Positions 7,663-16,195 of a DNA stretch of 64,000 nt are shown here, one piece after another (position 1 is the stretch's first letter; each line of letters begins with the position of its first letter). Source of the DNA: Lachnospiraceae bacterium C7 (GTDB lineage: Bacteria > Bacillota > Clostridia > Lachnospirales > Lachnospiraceae). The position numbers and the translations under genes are program-made. The DNA is taken from positions 58,156 through 122,155 of the forward strand of contig FOPE01000002.1 of assembly GCA_900113385.1 (NCBI GenBank), written 5' to 3'. The notes beneath the pieces are model-generated. The model did no database searches. It worked only from the letters and a program-made list of their open reading frames with translations, and was not told the DNA's origin.

Positions 7663-8358
7663 ATGATTAAGAAAATAGAAATAGCAGGCGTTAAGCTAGA
7701 TAATTATTCCGTAAGAGAACTTCTTACAATGATAGAAAAGACTATGGATAGCTCAGCACTTAAAACTATAGAAGAAGTAACTATGGGAATGATTTTAGCC
7801 GCCGAAAAAGATGAACAGTATAGAGAAATTATAGAAGGATTAGATTATTCTATTCTTTCAGAAATTGGAATATTAAGTGCTATAGGTGAAACTTCATTGC
7901 AAAGACGACATGAAGTGGAGGAAAGTAGCTTCTTTTATGAATTTTTTAAGAGGTTAGAGCGCAATAAAAAGAGCATCTTCATTATAGGAGAGACCGTTAA
8001 GAAAATTCAAGAAATACAGGAAGTAGTGAAGGATAATTTCCCTAATATACAAATAGTTGGAACAAAGGCCGAAGAAGAATGTGTAGGTGCACTTGACGCA
8101 ATGGTTAATGATATTAATGTTGCCACACCGGATGTGATTTTTTCAGTTATGCCATCACCAAATCAAGAGAATTTTTTGAGAGACTATAAAAGTCTTATTA
8201 ACGCAACAATTTGGTACGGCGTAGGGGATGAAAAGAATTTTGCAACCAAAAAAACAGTTTGGAAAAAAATAAAAAATGCTGTAAAATTTAAGCAATTCAA
8301 AAAAACAGTTATTGATATAGAAACACAGAAAATACACAAGGAAGAGGTAGTTAGGTAA
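7663..8358 (+). CDS. WecG/TagA/CpsF family protein, divergent
   Basis: A 231-residue protein with the layout of WecG/TagA/CpsF (GT26) transferases, which add ManNAc or related sugars to lipid-linked precursors at the inner membrane face. The C-terminal half is typical (IFIIGETVKKIQEIQEVV, then TPDVIFSVMPSPNQENFL). The N-terminal catalytic segment departs from the family: the usual TPN opening is EEVTMGMILAAEKD, and the PDGxG motif with its catalytic Asp is SEIGIL. It may have lost transferase activity or use other residues. It is joined to yitT by a one-base TAATG overlap, so the two are co-translated. Confidence 0.75.
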   Translation: MIKKIEIAGVKLDNYSVRELLTMIEKTMDSSALKTIEEVTMGMILAAEKDEQYREIIEGLDYSILSEIGILSAIGETSLQRRHEVEESSFFYEFFKRLERNKKSIFIIGETVKKIQEIQEVVKDNFPNIQIVGTKAEEECVGALDAMVNDINVATPDVIFSVMPSPNQENFLRDYKSLINATIWYGVGDEKNFATKKTVWKKIKNAVKFKQFKKTVIDIETQKIHKEEVVR

Positions 8359-9245
8359 TGGAAAAGAAATACAAAACCATTATAAAAGAGTATTTTATGA
8401 TTGCCATAGGAACAGCTTTAGTTTCAATGGCCTATAGCTGGATTTATGATCCAATTCACCTTGTAGATGGTGGTTTTACAGGTCTTGCAATTGTAATCAA
8501 AAGCATAACAAGCAAGATTATATCTGGAGGAATACCACTTTGGGTAACCAATACAGCTTTAAACTTTCCAATATTTGTAGTTGCATATATTACAATGGGT
8601 AAAAAGTTTGTAGGAAGAACTCTATTTGGAGCAGTTATGTTGTCTTTTTGGTTAGGAGTGCTTCCAGCTTTAGACATTCCAAAAGGAGATTATGTGATTG
8701 CAGCAGTTTTTGGTGGTTTATTAGCAGGTGTAGGTTTAGGATTAACATTTAAGAGCAAAGCTACAACAGGTGGCACAGATATGGTAGCAGCTCTTATACA
8801 TAATAAATTGTTAAAACACTACTCAGTTGCTCAGATAATGCAATTCGTTGATTTTATAATTATTGGAATTGGCCTAGTGATTTTTGGCTTAAGATCAACA
8901 TTGTATGCAATGATTGCAATTACAATCGCATCTAAAACTTCAGATACTATTCTAGAAGGCTTTAAGTTTTCTAAGGCAGCATATATTATTACCGATAAAT
9001 ATGATGAAGTGGCGGAGACTTTGCTTGAGGCTTTAGATCGAGGAGTTACAGGTCTTGATGCAAGAGGAATGTACACAGGGGATAAAAAATGCGTATTGTA
9101 CTGTGTAGTATCTAAAAAAGAAATAGTTACATTAAAAGAAATAGTAGTGCAGATAGATCCTAACGCTTTTGTAATTGTATCAGACGTTAGAGAAGTCCTA
9201 GGAGAAGGCTTCCAAGAGTATGCAAAAGTTACAAAGAGCAAGTAA
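8358..9245 (+). CDS. YitT family membrane protein
   Basis: A 295-residue YitT/DUF161 protein. Five or so hydrophobic segments occupy residues 10-200, including the family-typical DPIHLVDGGFTGLAIVI and KATTGGTDMVAALI. A soluble DUF2179 domain of about 80 residues follows (RGVTGLDARGMYTGDKKCVLYCVVSKKE). The transported substrate is not established for the family. Start ATG overlaps the previous stop. Confidence 0.92.
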   Translation: MEKKYKTIIKEYFMIAIGTALVSMAYSWIYDPIHLVDGGFTGLAIVIKSITSKIISGGIPLWVTNTALNFPIFVVAYITMGKKFVGRTLFGAVMLSFWLGVLPALDIPKGDYVIAAVFGGLLAGVGLGLTFKSKATTGGTDMVAALIHNKLLKHYSVAQIMQFVDFIIIGIGLVIFGLRSTLYAMIAITIASKTSDTILEGFKFSKAAYIITDKYDEVAETLLEALDRGVTGLDARGMYTGDKKCVLYCVVSKKEIVTLKEIVVQIDPNAFVIVSDVREVLGEGFQEYAKVTKSK

Positions 9246-9286
9246 TTGTATATTTTAAATAGTAAAAAATAAACAATTGAAATAAT

Positions 9287-9335
9287 AAAATAAAGAGAAA
9301 ATGAGTTAAAAGTGCACATTTGCTCTTTATTTTTT
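9287..9335 (+). terminator. Terminator after yitT
   Basis: An AT-rich 11-bp stem (AAAATAAAGAG/CTCTTTATTTT) with a 25-nt loop ends in a T run. Confidence 0.65.
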
Positions 9336-9406
9336 CGTGGTTTTGCATTAAAATATAGATAAGATTTTATGCAAATCGTAAACTAGTCGGAGAAGGAGTG
9401 TGTCAT

Positions 9407-10495
9407 ATGATATCCAATCAAATACTTCAGAATACGATTGACGGGTTAAAAGGAATCACCCGTACAGACCTATGTGTTATAGACGTAGAGGGGAAGATTT
9501 TAGCTGCAACTTTTCCTGATGCAGAACAATTCATAGAGCCAGCAAGAGCATTCGTAGGTTCACCAGCAGATAGTCAAGTAGTAAATGGCTGTCAGTTTTT
9601 TAAGGTGTTCGACGATCATCAATTAGAATATATTCTATTAGCTTATGGCGATAATGAAGATGTCTACATGATTGGAAAAATAGCTAGTTTCCAGATTCAA
9701 AATCTACTTATTGCGTATAAGGAACGTTTTGACAAGGACAACTTTATAAAGAACTTATTATTAGATAACTTATTATTAGTAGATATCTATAATAGAGCAA
9801 AAAAACTTCATATAGAAACAGAAGTACGAAGAGTTGTATTTTTAGTTGAGACTAAACGAGAAAAAGACGGCAATGAGTTAGAAAAAATCCGTGGATTATT
9901 CGGAGGAAAATCAAAAGACTTCGTCACAGCCGTTGACGAAAAAAATATTATTGTTGTAAAAGAGCTCGCATCAACAGAAGAATATGCAGATCTTAAGAAA
10001 ACAGCAGATGTAATCATTAATTTATTTAAGACAGAGGATAATAGTGAAATACATATTGCCTACGGAACAATAGTTAATGATATCAAAGAAGTATCTCGTT
10101 CATACAAAGAAGCAAGGATGGCTCTTGATGTAGGCAAGATATTCTTTGAAGAAAGAGATGTAATTGGTTTCTCACAATTAGGCATTGGAAGATTGATTTA
10201 TCAATTACCAATTCCACTATGTAAAATGTTTATTAAAGAAATTTTCGGAGACAGATCCCCTGATGATTTTGATGAAGAAATTTTATCAACTATCAATAAA
10301 TTCTTTGAAAATAGTTTAAATGTTTCTGAAACATCAAGACAATTGTACATTCACAGGAACACATTAGTATATAGACTTGATAAACTTCAAAAGAGTACAG
10401 GCCTTGATATTAGAGTGTTTGAAGATGCTATAACATTCAAGATAGCCCTTATGGTTGTCAAGTATATGAAATACATGGAAGAACAAGATTATTAA
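9407..10495 (+). CDS. PucR/CdaR-type transcriptional regulator
   Basis: A 362-residue regulator. The N-terminal part (about 1-120) looks like a sugar-diacid-recognition or GAF-like sensor. The middle (about 140-240) is a GGDEF-like PucR segment without cyclase residues. The C-terminus is the PucR-type helix-turn-helix, NVSETSRQLYIHRNTLVYRLDKLQKSTGLDIR (shown here only as landmarks NVSETSRQL and HRNTLVYRLDKL). The ligand is not predictable and no dedicated catabolic operon adjoins it. AAGGAG at 9393-9398 gives ideal spacing to ATG 9407, which I prefer over GTG 9398. Confidence 0.88.
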   Translation: MISNQILQNTIDGLKGITRTDLCVIDVEGKILAATFPDAEQFIEPARAFVGSPADSQVVNGCQFFKVFDDHQLEYILLAYGDNEDVYMIGKIASFQIQNLLIAYKERFDKDNFIKNLLLDNLLLVDIYNRAKKLHIETEVRRVVFLVETKREKDGNELEKIRGLFGGKSKDFVTAVDEKNIIVVKELASTEEYADLKKTADVIINLFKTEDNSEIHIAYGTIVNDIKEVSRSYKEARMALDVGKIFFEERDVIGFSQLGIGRLIYQLPIPLCKMFIKEIFGDRSPDDFDEEILSTINKFFENSLNVSETSRQLYIHRNTLVYRLDKLQKSTGLDIRVFEDAITFKIALMVVKYMKYMEEQDY

Positions 10496-10640
10496 GAATC
10501 ATAAAAAAGTCACGAAAAAGTCACTTGATTTTTATGTCTTTTTGTAATATTCTATGTTAAGTGGTTATCTATTAAAAAACAATTTTAGGATTTTTGTAAG
10601 GATAATCTAAGAATAAAGTAATATATAAGAGGAGATTGTC

Positions 10641-11327
10641 ATGATTAAGCTGGAAAATGTCAGCAAAGAATATGTAGCAGGTGTGCCTGCTCTTAGTGAT
10701 ATATCATTAGATATTGATGAAGGAGAATTTGTTTTCGTAGTAGGTGATAGTGGATCAGGTAAGTCTACATTTATCAAACTATTACTAAAAGAATTAGATC
10801 CTACATCTGGAACAATATGGATTAACGATAAACCATTAAACAAGATTAAAAGAAGACAGGTGCCAAAATTACGCCGTAATATTGGTGTAGTATTCCAAGA
10901 CTTTAGATTATTAAAAGACCGTAACGTATACGAGAATATTGCGTTTGCGCAGAAAGTAATTGGTGAAAATAATCTTCATATCAGAAAGAAAGTATCAAAG
11001 ATGCTTTCTATGGTAGGACTTGCGGCAAAATATCGTTCGTTTCCACGTCAGCTATCAGGTGGTGAGCAACAAAGAGTTGCCATTGCTAGAGCCTTAGTAA
11101 ATCAGCCTAAGATTTTATTAGCAGATGAGCCAACTGGTAACTTAGATAATAACAATGCTTGGGAAATTATGAAACTACTTGAAGAGATTAACAACAAAGG
11201 TACTACAGTAGTTGTCGTAACTCATAACATGGAAATTGTTAAAGTTATGAACAAGCGTGTAATTAGAATGAAGAAAGGTGTTATTGTTAGCGATAGCAAG
11301 CAGGGCGATAGTAACGATGAAGATTAG
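10641..11327 (+). CDS. ftsE: Cell-division ABC ATPase FtsE
   Basis: A 228-residue ABC ATPase. Walker A is GDSGSGKST, the Q-loop FQDFRLL, the signature LSGGEQQR, Walker B ILLADEPTGNLD and the H-loop VVTHN. With FtsX it forms a membrane complex that activates peptidoglycan hydrolases through extracellular loops. ftsX starts inside its last codons and the CtpA gene follows, the common Firmicutes order. Start has AGAGGAG upstream. Confidence 0.97.
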   Translation: MIKLENVSKEYVAGVPALSDISLDIDEGEFVFVVGDSGSGKSTFIKLLLKELDPTSGTIWINDKPLNKIKRRQVPKLRRNIGVVFQDFRLLKDRNVYENIAFAQKVIGENNLHIRKKVSKMLSMVGLAAKYRSFPRQLSGGEQQRVAIARALVNQPKILLADEPTGNLDNNNAWEIMKLLEEINNKGTTVVVVTHNMEIVKVMNKRVIRMKKGVIVSDSKQGDSNDED

Positions 11328-12225
11328 TTCAACATTATACAGTATTCAACAAGGTATTAAGAACATTTGGCGTAATAAAATGTTCTCATTAGCTTCAATT
11401 GCAACAATGTCAGCATGTATCTTTTTATTTGGCTTATTCTTTATCATTGTTACAAACTTTAATTCAATGGTAAAAGATGCCGAAGAAAATGTTGCAATTA
11501 CAGTGTTCTTTGATAAAGGAATATCAAAAGAGCAAACTAAAAAAATAGGTGAAGATATTAAGAAAAGAGCAGAAGTAAAATCTTGCAAATATGTCTCAGC
11601 AAAAGAGTCTTGGGACAGTTACAAGAAACGTTATTTTGAAGGTCATGAAGAATACGCAGATGTATTTGAAAATGATAACCCTTTAAAAAACGCAGCTCAT
11701 TATGAAGTATATTTAAATGATGTATCTATGCAGGAACATTTAGTAAAACATGTTCAAGCATTAGATGGTGTGCGTAAAGTGCAACATTCAAAAGACGTGG
11801 CAGGTACATTATCAGCATTTAACAAATTTATTGGATATATTTCTATTGGTATTATTGTAATTTTACTTGGCGTAGCAGTATTCCTAATTAGTAATACAGT
11901 AACAGTAGGTATTTCAGTTCGAAAAGAAGAGATAGCTATTATGAGATTGATTGGTGCAACTGATTTCTTAATTAGAGCTCCATTCATTGTAGAAGGTATT
12001 ATAATCGGTTTAATTGGAGCAATTATTCCATTAGCACTTCTATATTCACTTTACGGAAATATTGTTACATACGTTGGAAAACAGTTTAATGTTATTGAAA
12101 ACATCTTAAACTTCGTTTCTGAAAAACAAGTATTCGTAACATTAGTTCCAGTAGCGTTAATATTAGGTGTTGGTATTGGTTTATTTGGTAGTATGATTAC
12201 TATTAGAAAACACCTTAAAGTATAA
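11317..12225 (+). CDS. ftsX: Cell-division membrane protein FtsX
   Basis: A 302-residue permease-like partner of FtsE with four membrane helices (about 25-45, 165-195, 215-240 and 270-295). A large extracytoplasmic loop (about 50-160) holds the segment that in Bacillus contacts wall hydrolases. The start ATGAAGATTAGT overlaps the end of ftsE by 11 bases, which implies coupled translation. A longer frame beginning at 11278 would overlap ftsE further and lacks a ribosome site. The hydrolase controlled here is unknown; several candidates are encoded at 38027-51613. Confidence 0.95.
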   Translation: MKISSTLYSIQQGIKNIWRNKMFSLASIATMSACIFLFGLFFIIVTNFNSMVKDAEENVAITVFFDKGISKEQTKKIGEDIKKRAEVKSCKYVSAKESWDSYKKRYFEGHEEYADVFENDNPLKNAAHYEVYLNDVSMQEHLVKHVQALDGVRKVQHSKDVAGTLSAFNKFIGYISIGIIVILLGVAVFLISNTVTVGISVRKEEIAIMRLIGATDFLIRAPFIVEGIIIGLIGAIIPLALLYSLYGNIVTYVGKQFNVIENILNFVSEKQVFVTLVPVALILGVGIGLFGSMITIRKHLKV

Positions 12226-12259
12226 TCGACACATTATAATAATTAGATAAAATACTAGG

Positions 12260-12309
12260 TTAGACTTCCATTGGAATATTTTGGAAAATGTTCCTAATCG
12301 GAAGTCTAA
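12260..12309. repeat. Nested inverted repeat between ftsX and ctpA
   Basis: An outer 10-bp stem, TTAGACTTCC (12260-12269) with GGAAGTCTAA (12300-12309), encloses a second 10-bp stem, GGAATATTTT with AAAATGTTCC (one G-T pair). No T run follows, so it is not an ordinary intrinsic terminator. Confidence 0.75.
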
Positions 12310-12338
12310 TTGCGTGTATGGGAGAAGGAGTGTGAATA

Positions 12339-13700
12339 ATGAAGACAATGGATGAATTTGACGAAAGTCAAGAAGACAAGGCGAGCCAGACAAATCAAGC
12401 AAGCCAGGAAAGCCAGACAAACGAAGAAAAATCTGCCAGCCAAGAAGATCCAAAGGAAAAAGAAAAAAAAGTAAACAAGCCTACAAGCCATAGATTTATT
12501 GCAGGAATATTTTTGGGGGTTATTCTTACAGTAGTAATTGGAATAGGTTCACTTTACGTAATCAGTTATTTAACAGGTAAATATTTTGTAATAAAGGCAC
12601 CATCTAATGTAGAGTTGGGTAATGAGATATTAGATAAAGATTCCATGTCAAAATTAAACGAATTAAAAGCATATATGGATTTGTATTATTATGAAGATTA
12701 TGATGCAAAAGATGTGAAAAACTCAATGTATGCAGGCGTAGTTAATGGACTTGGTGATCAATATTCTACATATTATAGCAAAAGTGAATATAAAGATTTC
12801 ATGAAAGATTCCACAGGCAAATATTGCGGAATCGGTGCAGCATTAATGCAAGATCAAAAAACAAAAAAAGTTACAGTTTCAAAAGTATACGATGGAACTC
12901 CAGCCAAAGAAGCAGGTATAAAAGAAGGAGACGAAATTGTAAAAGTAGGCGAATATAAAGCTGACAAATTAGAGCTTACAAAATTAGTTAAAAAAATACA
13001 AGGAAAAGAAAATACAAAAGTAACAATAGAAGCTTTAAGAGTTGATACAAAAGAAAAATATACGGTGGATGTAACAAGAAAAAGTATTCAACTTCCAAGT
13101 ATTGAATCTCAAATGTTAGAAGGAAACATAGGTTATATCAAGATTATAGAATTCCAGCAGACAACAGATGAGCAATTTGTAAAATCCTTAGAAGAGTTAA
13201 AAGCACAAGGTGCCCAAAAATTTATTTTTGATGTAAGAGACAATCCAGGTGGAGTACTAGATTCTGTAGTAAATATATTAGATCATATTTTACCTAAAGG
13301 AACCGTTGTTTACACTAAAGATAAATACGGACATAAAATGGTTAAAAAATCCGATGGAAAGAATGAATTGAAATGCCCAATTACCGTTTTAGTTAATGGA
13401 AATAGTGCTAGTGCATCAGAAATTTTTGCAGGTGCAATAAAGGACTACAAAAAAGGAACACTTATTGGAGAAAAAACCTTTGGAAAAGGAATAGTTCAAA
13501 CTATTTTCCCATTAGAAGATGGCGACGCTATTAAGATAACAACAGCAAAATATTTTACTCCAAAGGGTAACTATATTCATGGGAAAGGCATTAAACCAGA
13601 CATAAACCTAAAATATGATAAAAAGGCTAATGCAGAATCTTATGACATAAAAAAAGATAATCAAGTAAACAAAGCTATAGAGGTCTTAAATGAAAAGTAA
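12339..13700 (+). CDS. Carboxyl-terminal processing protease (S41, CtpA/CtpB type)
   Basis: A 453-residue S41 serine protease. A hydrophilic, Gln/Ser/Lys-rich cytoplasmic N-terminus (1-50) precedes one membrane anchor (about 52-75). Then come a helical region, a PDZ domain (about 155-245, GTPAKEAGIKEGDEIVKVG) and the protease core with nucleophile Ser in GNSASASEIFAGA and Lys in GEKTFGKGIVQT. It cleaves extracytoplasmic substrates near their C-termini. The start has AGAAGGAG upstream. Its end overlaps the VanZ gene by 11 bases. The nested inverted repeat at 12260-12309 lies in its leader. Confidence 0.95.
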   Translation: MKTMDEFDESQEDKASQTNQASQESQTNEEKSASQEDPKEKEKKVNKPTSHRFIAGIFLGVILTVVIGIGSLYVISYLTGKYFVIKAPSNVELGNEILDKDSMSKLNELKAYMDLYYYEDYDAKDVKNSMYAGVVNGLGDQYSTYYSKSEYKDFMKDSTGKYCGIGAALMQDQKTKKVTVSKVYDGTPAKEAGIKEGDEIVKVGEYKADKLELTKLVKKIQGKENTKVTIEALRVDTKEKYTVDVTRKSIQLPSIESQMLEGNIGYIKIIEFQQTTDEQFVKSLEELKAQGAQKFIFDVRDNPGGVLDSVVNILDHILPKGTVVYTKDKYGHKMVKKSDGKNELKCPITVLVNGNSASASEIFAGAIKDYKKGTLIGEKTFGKGIVQTIFPLEDGDAIKITTAKYFTPKGNYIHGKGIKPDINLKYDKKANAESYDIKKDNQVNKAIEVLNEK

Positions 13701-14262
13701 TAAAAAAAATCTATTTGCAAAAATATATGAAACTTTAGCTAAAATTAGAAATAGCAAAGAATTTAAAATAGCAAATATCATACTAGTAATGTTGTGGTTT
13801 GTAGTTATTTTTTCCTTCTCAGCTCAGCCTGGGAAAAAATCATCAGGTCTAAGTGGCAAAGTAAGTTATGTATTAATTGATGCATATGATACCTGCACAC
13901 AGTCTAATTTTACTAATGTAGAAAAAGAACAAATTAGACAAAAGATAGAGTTTCCAGTTAGAAAAACAGCTCATATGACAGAATATGGTATGTTGTTTTG
14001 CATAGTTTTTGGTGCAACAAAAATGTGGGAGCAGGCATTAAAAGGTAAGAAAAGATATATAGTAGCGCTAGTAACAGTGTTCCTATATGCAAGTTCAGAC
14101 GAATTTCATCAGCTCTTTGTTCCAGGAAGAAGCGGTGAATTTAGAGATGTAATGGTTGATACTACAGGAGCCATAATTGCAATGTGCATAGTAATTTTGA
14201 TAAAAAAATGTATTTCAGCCAAGCGTCAAAAATATATGATGAAAAATAATGAATTGCAATAG
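13690..14262 (+). CDS. VanZ family membrane protein
   Basis: A 190-residue membrane protein of the VanZ family, whose founder gives low-level teicoplanin resistance. Family landmarks are MLWFVVIFSFSAQPG in the first helix, RKTAHMTEYGMLFCIVFG in the second, and SSDEFHQLFVPGRSGEFRDVMVD before the last helix. The biochemical role is unknown. It overlaps the upstream protease gene by 11 bases and belongs to the same transcript. Confidence 0.9.
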   Translation: MKSNKKNLFAKIYETLAKIRNSKEFKIANIILVMLWFVVIFSFSAQPGKKSSGLSGKVSYVLIDAYDTCTQSNFTNVEKEQIRQKIEFPVRKTAHMTEYGMLFCIVFGATKMWEQALKGKKRYIVALVTVFLYASSDEFHQLFVPGRSGEFRDVMVDTTGAIIAMCIVILIKKCISAKRQKYMMKNNELQ

Positions 14263-14354
14263 AAAAAGAGAAAACAAATAATTAAATCTAAATATAAATT
14301 AAAAATAGATATAAGTTACTTGTAAAATTATATACGTAGAAAGAGGTCGTAATT

Positions 14355-15470
14355 GTGATTGAATTAGATAATATGAAAACAACTCTAAATCAATACGTAG
14401 AGCCCCTTGAAGAATTAAAAGGAGCTCTTGATTTGGTCAACAAAAAAGAAAAAATTCAAGAGTTAGAAAGAGAAATGGAAGCCCCAGATTTTTGGGATGA
14501 TCCAGAAACATCTCAAGTAAAAATGAAAAAATTAAAAAGCTTGAAAGATGATGTAGAAACATATATTAATCTTGAAAATTCTTTTAACGATATAATGGAT
14601 ATGATAGAAATTGGTAACGAAGAAAATGATCCAGAAGTAGTTACCGAAGTAGAAGAAATGTTAAATGAATTTGTCGAAACATATGATACTATCCATTTAA
14701 AAACCTTTTTATCAGGACAATATGATGCAAACAATGCAATTATGTCATTACATGCAGGAGCAGGTGGAACAGAATCCTGTGACTGGTCAGCAATGCTATT
14801 TAGAATGTATTCAAGATGGTGTGATAAAAAAGGATTTTCATTAGAAGTACTAGATTCGTTAGATGGAGATGAAGCCGGTATTAAATCAATTACCTTCCAA
14901 GTTACAGGTGAAAATGCATATGGATACCTAAAATCTGAAAAAGGTGTACATCGTTTAGTAAGAATTTCACCATTTAATGCAGCTGGAAAAAGGCAAACGT
15001 CCTTCGTATCTTGTGATGTAATGCCAGAGATAGAAGATGATATCGACATCGAAATCAACGATGATGAAATCCGAGTAGACACTTATCGTTCAAGTGGTGC
15101 AGGTGGACAGCATATCAATAAGACTTCATCAGCTATTCGAATCACTCACCTTCCAACAGGAATTGTTGTACAGTGTCAAAATGAACGTTCTCAGCATATG
15201 AATAAAGATAAAGCAATGCAGATGTTAAAAGCAAAGTTGTATCTTTTAAGAGAAGAAGAAAACGCTAAAAAAGAAGCACAGATTCGAGGAGAAGTAAAAG
15301 AAATTGGCTGGGGCAGTCAAATAAGATCATACGTAATGCAGCCATACACCATGGTAAAAGACCATAGAACAAATGCAGAAACAGGAAATGTTAATGCAGT
15401 TTTAGATGGTGACATTGACTTGTTTATTATGGGATATTTGCAGTGGACTTCATTAGGTCAAGGTAAATAA
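14355..15470 (+). CDS. prfB: Peptide chain release factor 2
   Basis: A 371-residue class I release factor. The tripeptide anticodon SPF (in VRISPFNAAGKRQTSF) marks RF2, which reads UGA and UAA, and GGQ (in SSGAGGQHINKTSS) is the catalytic motif. GAGG at 14343-14346 supports the GTG start. The gene is in one frame with no programmed +1 frameshift. At the usual frameshift point the sequence reads AAAAGGAG (14417-14424) followed by CTT-GAT, where frameshifting relatives have CTT-TGA-C. The internal Shine-Dalgarno-like stretch is thus kept while the stop is gone. Confidence 0.96.
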   Translation: MIELDNMKTTLNQYVEPLEELKGALDLVNKKEKIQELEREMEAPDFWDDPETSQVKMKKLKSLKDDVETYINLENSFNDIMDMIEIGNEENDPEVVTEVEEMLNEFVETYDTIHLKTFLSGQYDANNAIMSLHAGAGGTESCDWSAMLFRMYSRWCDKKGFSLEVLDSLDGDEAGIKSITFQVTGENAYGYLKSEKGVHRLVRISPFNAAGKRQTSFVSCDVMPEIEDDIDIEINDDEIRVDTYRSSGAGGQHINKTSSAIRITHLPTGIVVQCQNERSQHMNKDKAMQMLKAKLYLLREEENAKKEAQIRGEVKEIGWGSQIRSYVMQPYTMVKDHRTNAETGNVNAVLDGDIDLFIMGYLQWTSLGQGK

Positions 15471-15743
15471 AATGATAAGCTTTTTAGCTAAAAAATAATT
15501 AATGAAACAAATAACTAATTGATTTTAAAAAGTTTCAAAAAAGGGTTGTAATGGTATATAGTTTTATGGTAGTATCTTTGTTATAAAGACAAATGTCAGC
15601 GTGACAGATACAATACCAGTGCCGAAATAATAATGTTATGAAAAGTTTATATAGGAAATCAAAGTGTTAAATATTTAAATAAATTTTATTATTGAAAGTT
15701 ATGAAAAATCGGCTAAGTAGTAACTTCAGTGGGAGGAAAGCTA

Positions 15744-16187
15744 ATGGCAACAAAGACAAAGTATTACGTATTGCGAGATAAGGCAGTACCAGAAGTTTTG
15801 ATTAAGGTTGTAAATGCTAAAAGACTCATTGATTCTGGAAAAGTATCGTCCGTTCAAGAAGCCACAGAAATGGTAGGAATCAGCAGGAGTTCTTTTTATA
15901 AATATAAAGACGAAATCAACCTTTATCATGAAAATGAAAAAGGTAAAACTGTAAACATGGTTATACAATTAGACGATGAACCAGGATTATTATCAATGGT
16001 ACTTAAGACTATTGCAGATTTTAAAGCAAATGTTCTTACAATTCATCAAAGTATACCAGTTCATGGAATTGCTACACTTACAGTTAGTATTGATGTATTT
16101 AAAGAGACAGGAGATGTTGATGCCCTTGTTGATGCCATAGAAACCGTTTCAGGCATTCACTACGCAAAAATATTATCAAGGGAGTGA
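15744..16187 (+). CDS. ACT domain protein, PheB/UPF0735 type
   Basis: A 147-residue protein. The N-terminal part (about 1-65) resembles a helix-turn-helix (KVSSVQEATEMVGISRSSFYKYKD) and the C-terminal part is an ACT domain (about 70-147, MVIQLDDEPGLLSMVLKTIADF), the usual small-molecule sensor of amino-acid enzymes. It sits eight bases before homoserine dehydrogenase. The likely role is feedback or transcriptional control of the aspartate-family pathway. GGGAGG precedes ATG 15744. The 273-bp upstream gap has a small TGTCA-GCG-TGACA hairpin at 15594-15606 but no T-box. Confidence 0.88.
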   Translation: MATKTKYYVLRDKAVPEVLIKVVNAKRLIDSGKVSSVQEATEMVGISRSSFYKYKDEINLYHENEKGKTVNMVIQLDDEPGLLSMVLKTIADFKANVLTIHQSIPVHGIATLTVSIDVFKETGDVDALVDAIETVSGIHYAKILSRE

Positions 16188-16195
16188 TACATACA

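Noticed and set aside
14400..14440. Active RF2 programmed frameshift
   Set aside because: There is no in-frame TGA and the reading frame is continuous from the GTG start; only the stimulatory AAGGAG-like stretch remains.
14513..15082. 189-residue - strand frame inside prfB
   Set aside because: It is opposite a highly conserved gene, has no ribosome site and no recognisable protein features.
15471..15743. T-box or threonine attenuator before the ACT-homoserine dehydrogenase unit
   Set aside because: No T-box sequence, no Thr/Ile-rich leader peptide and no terminator hairpin were found; only a 5-bp hairpin is visible.
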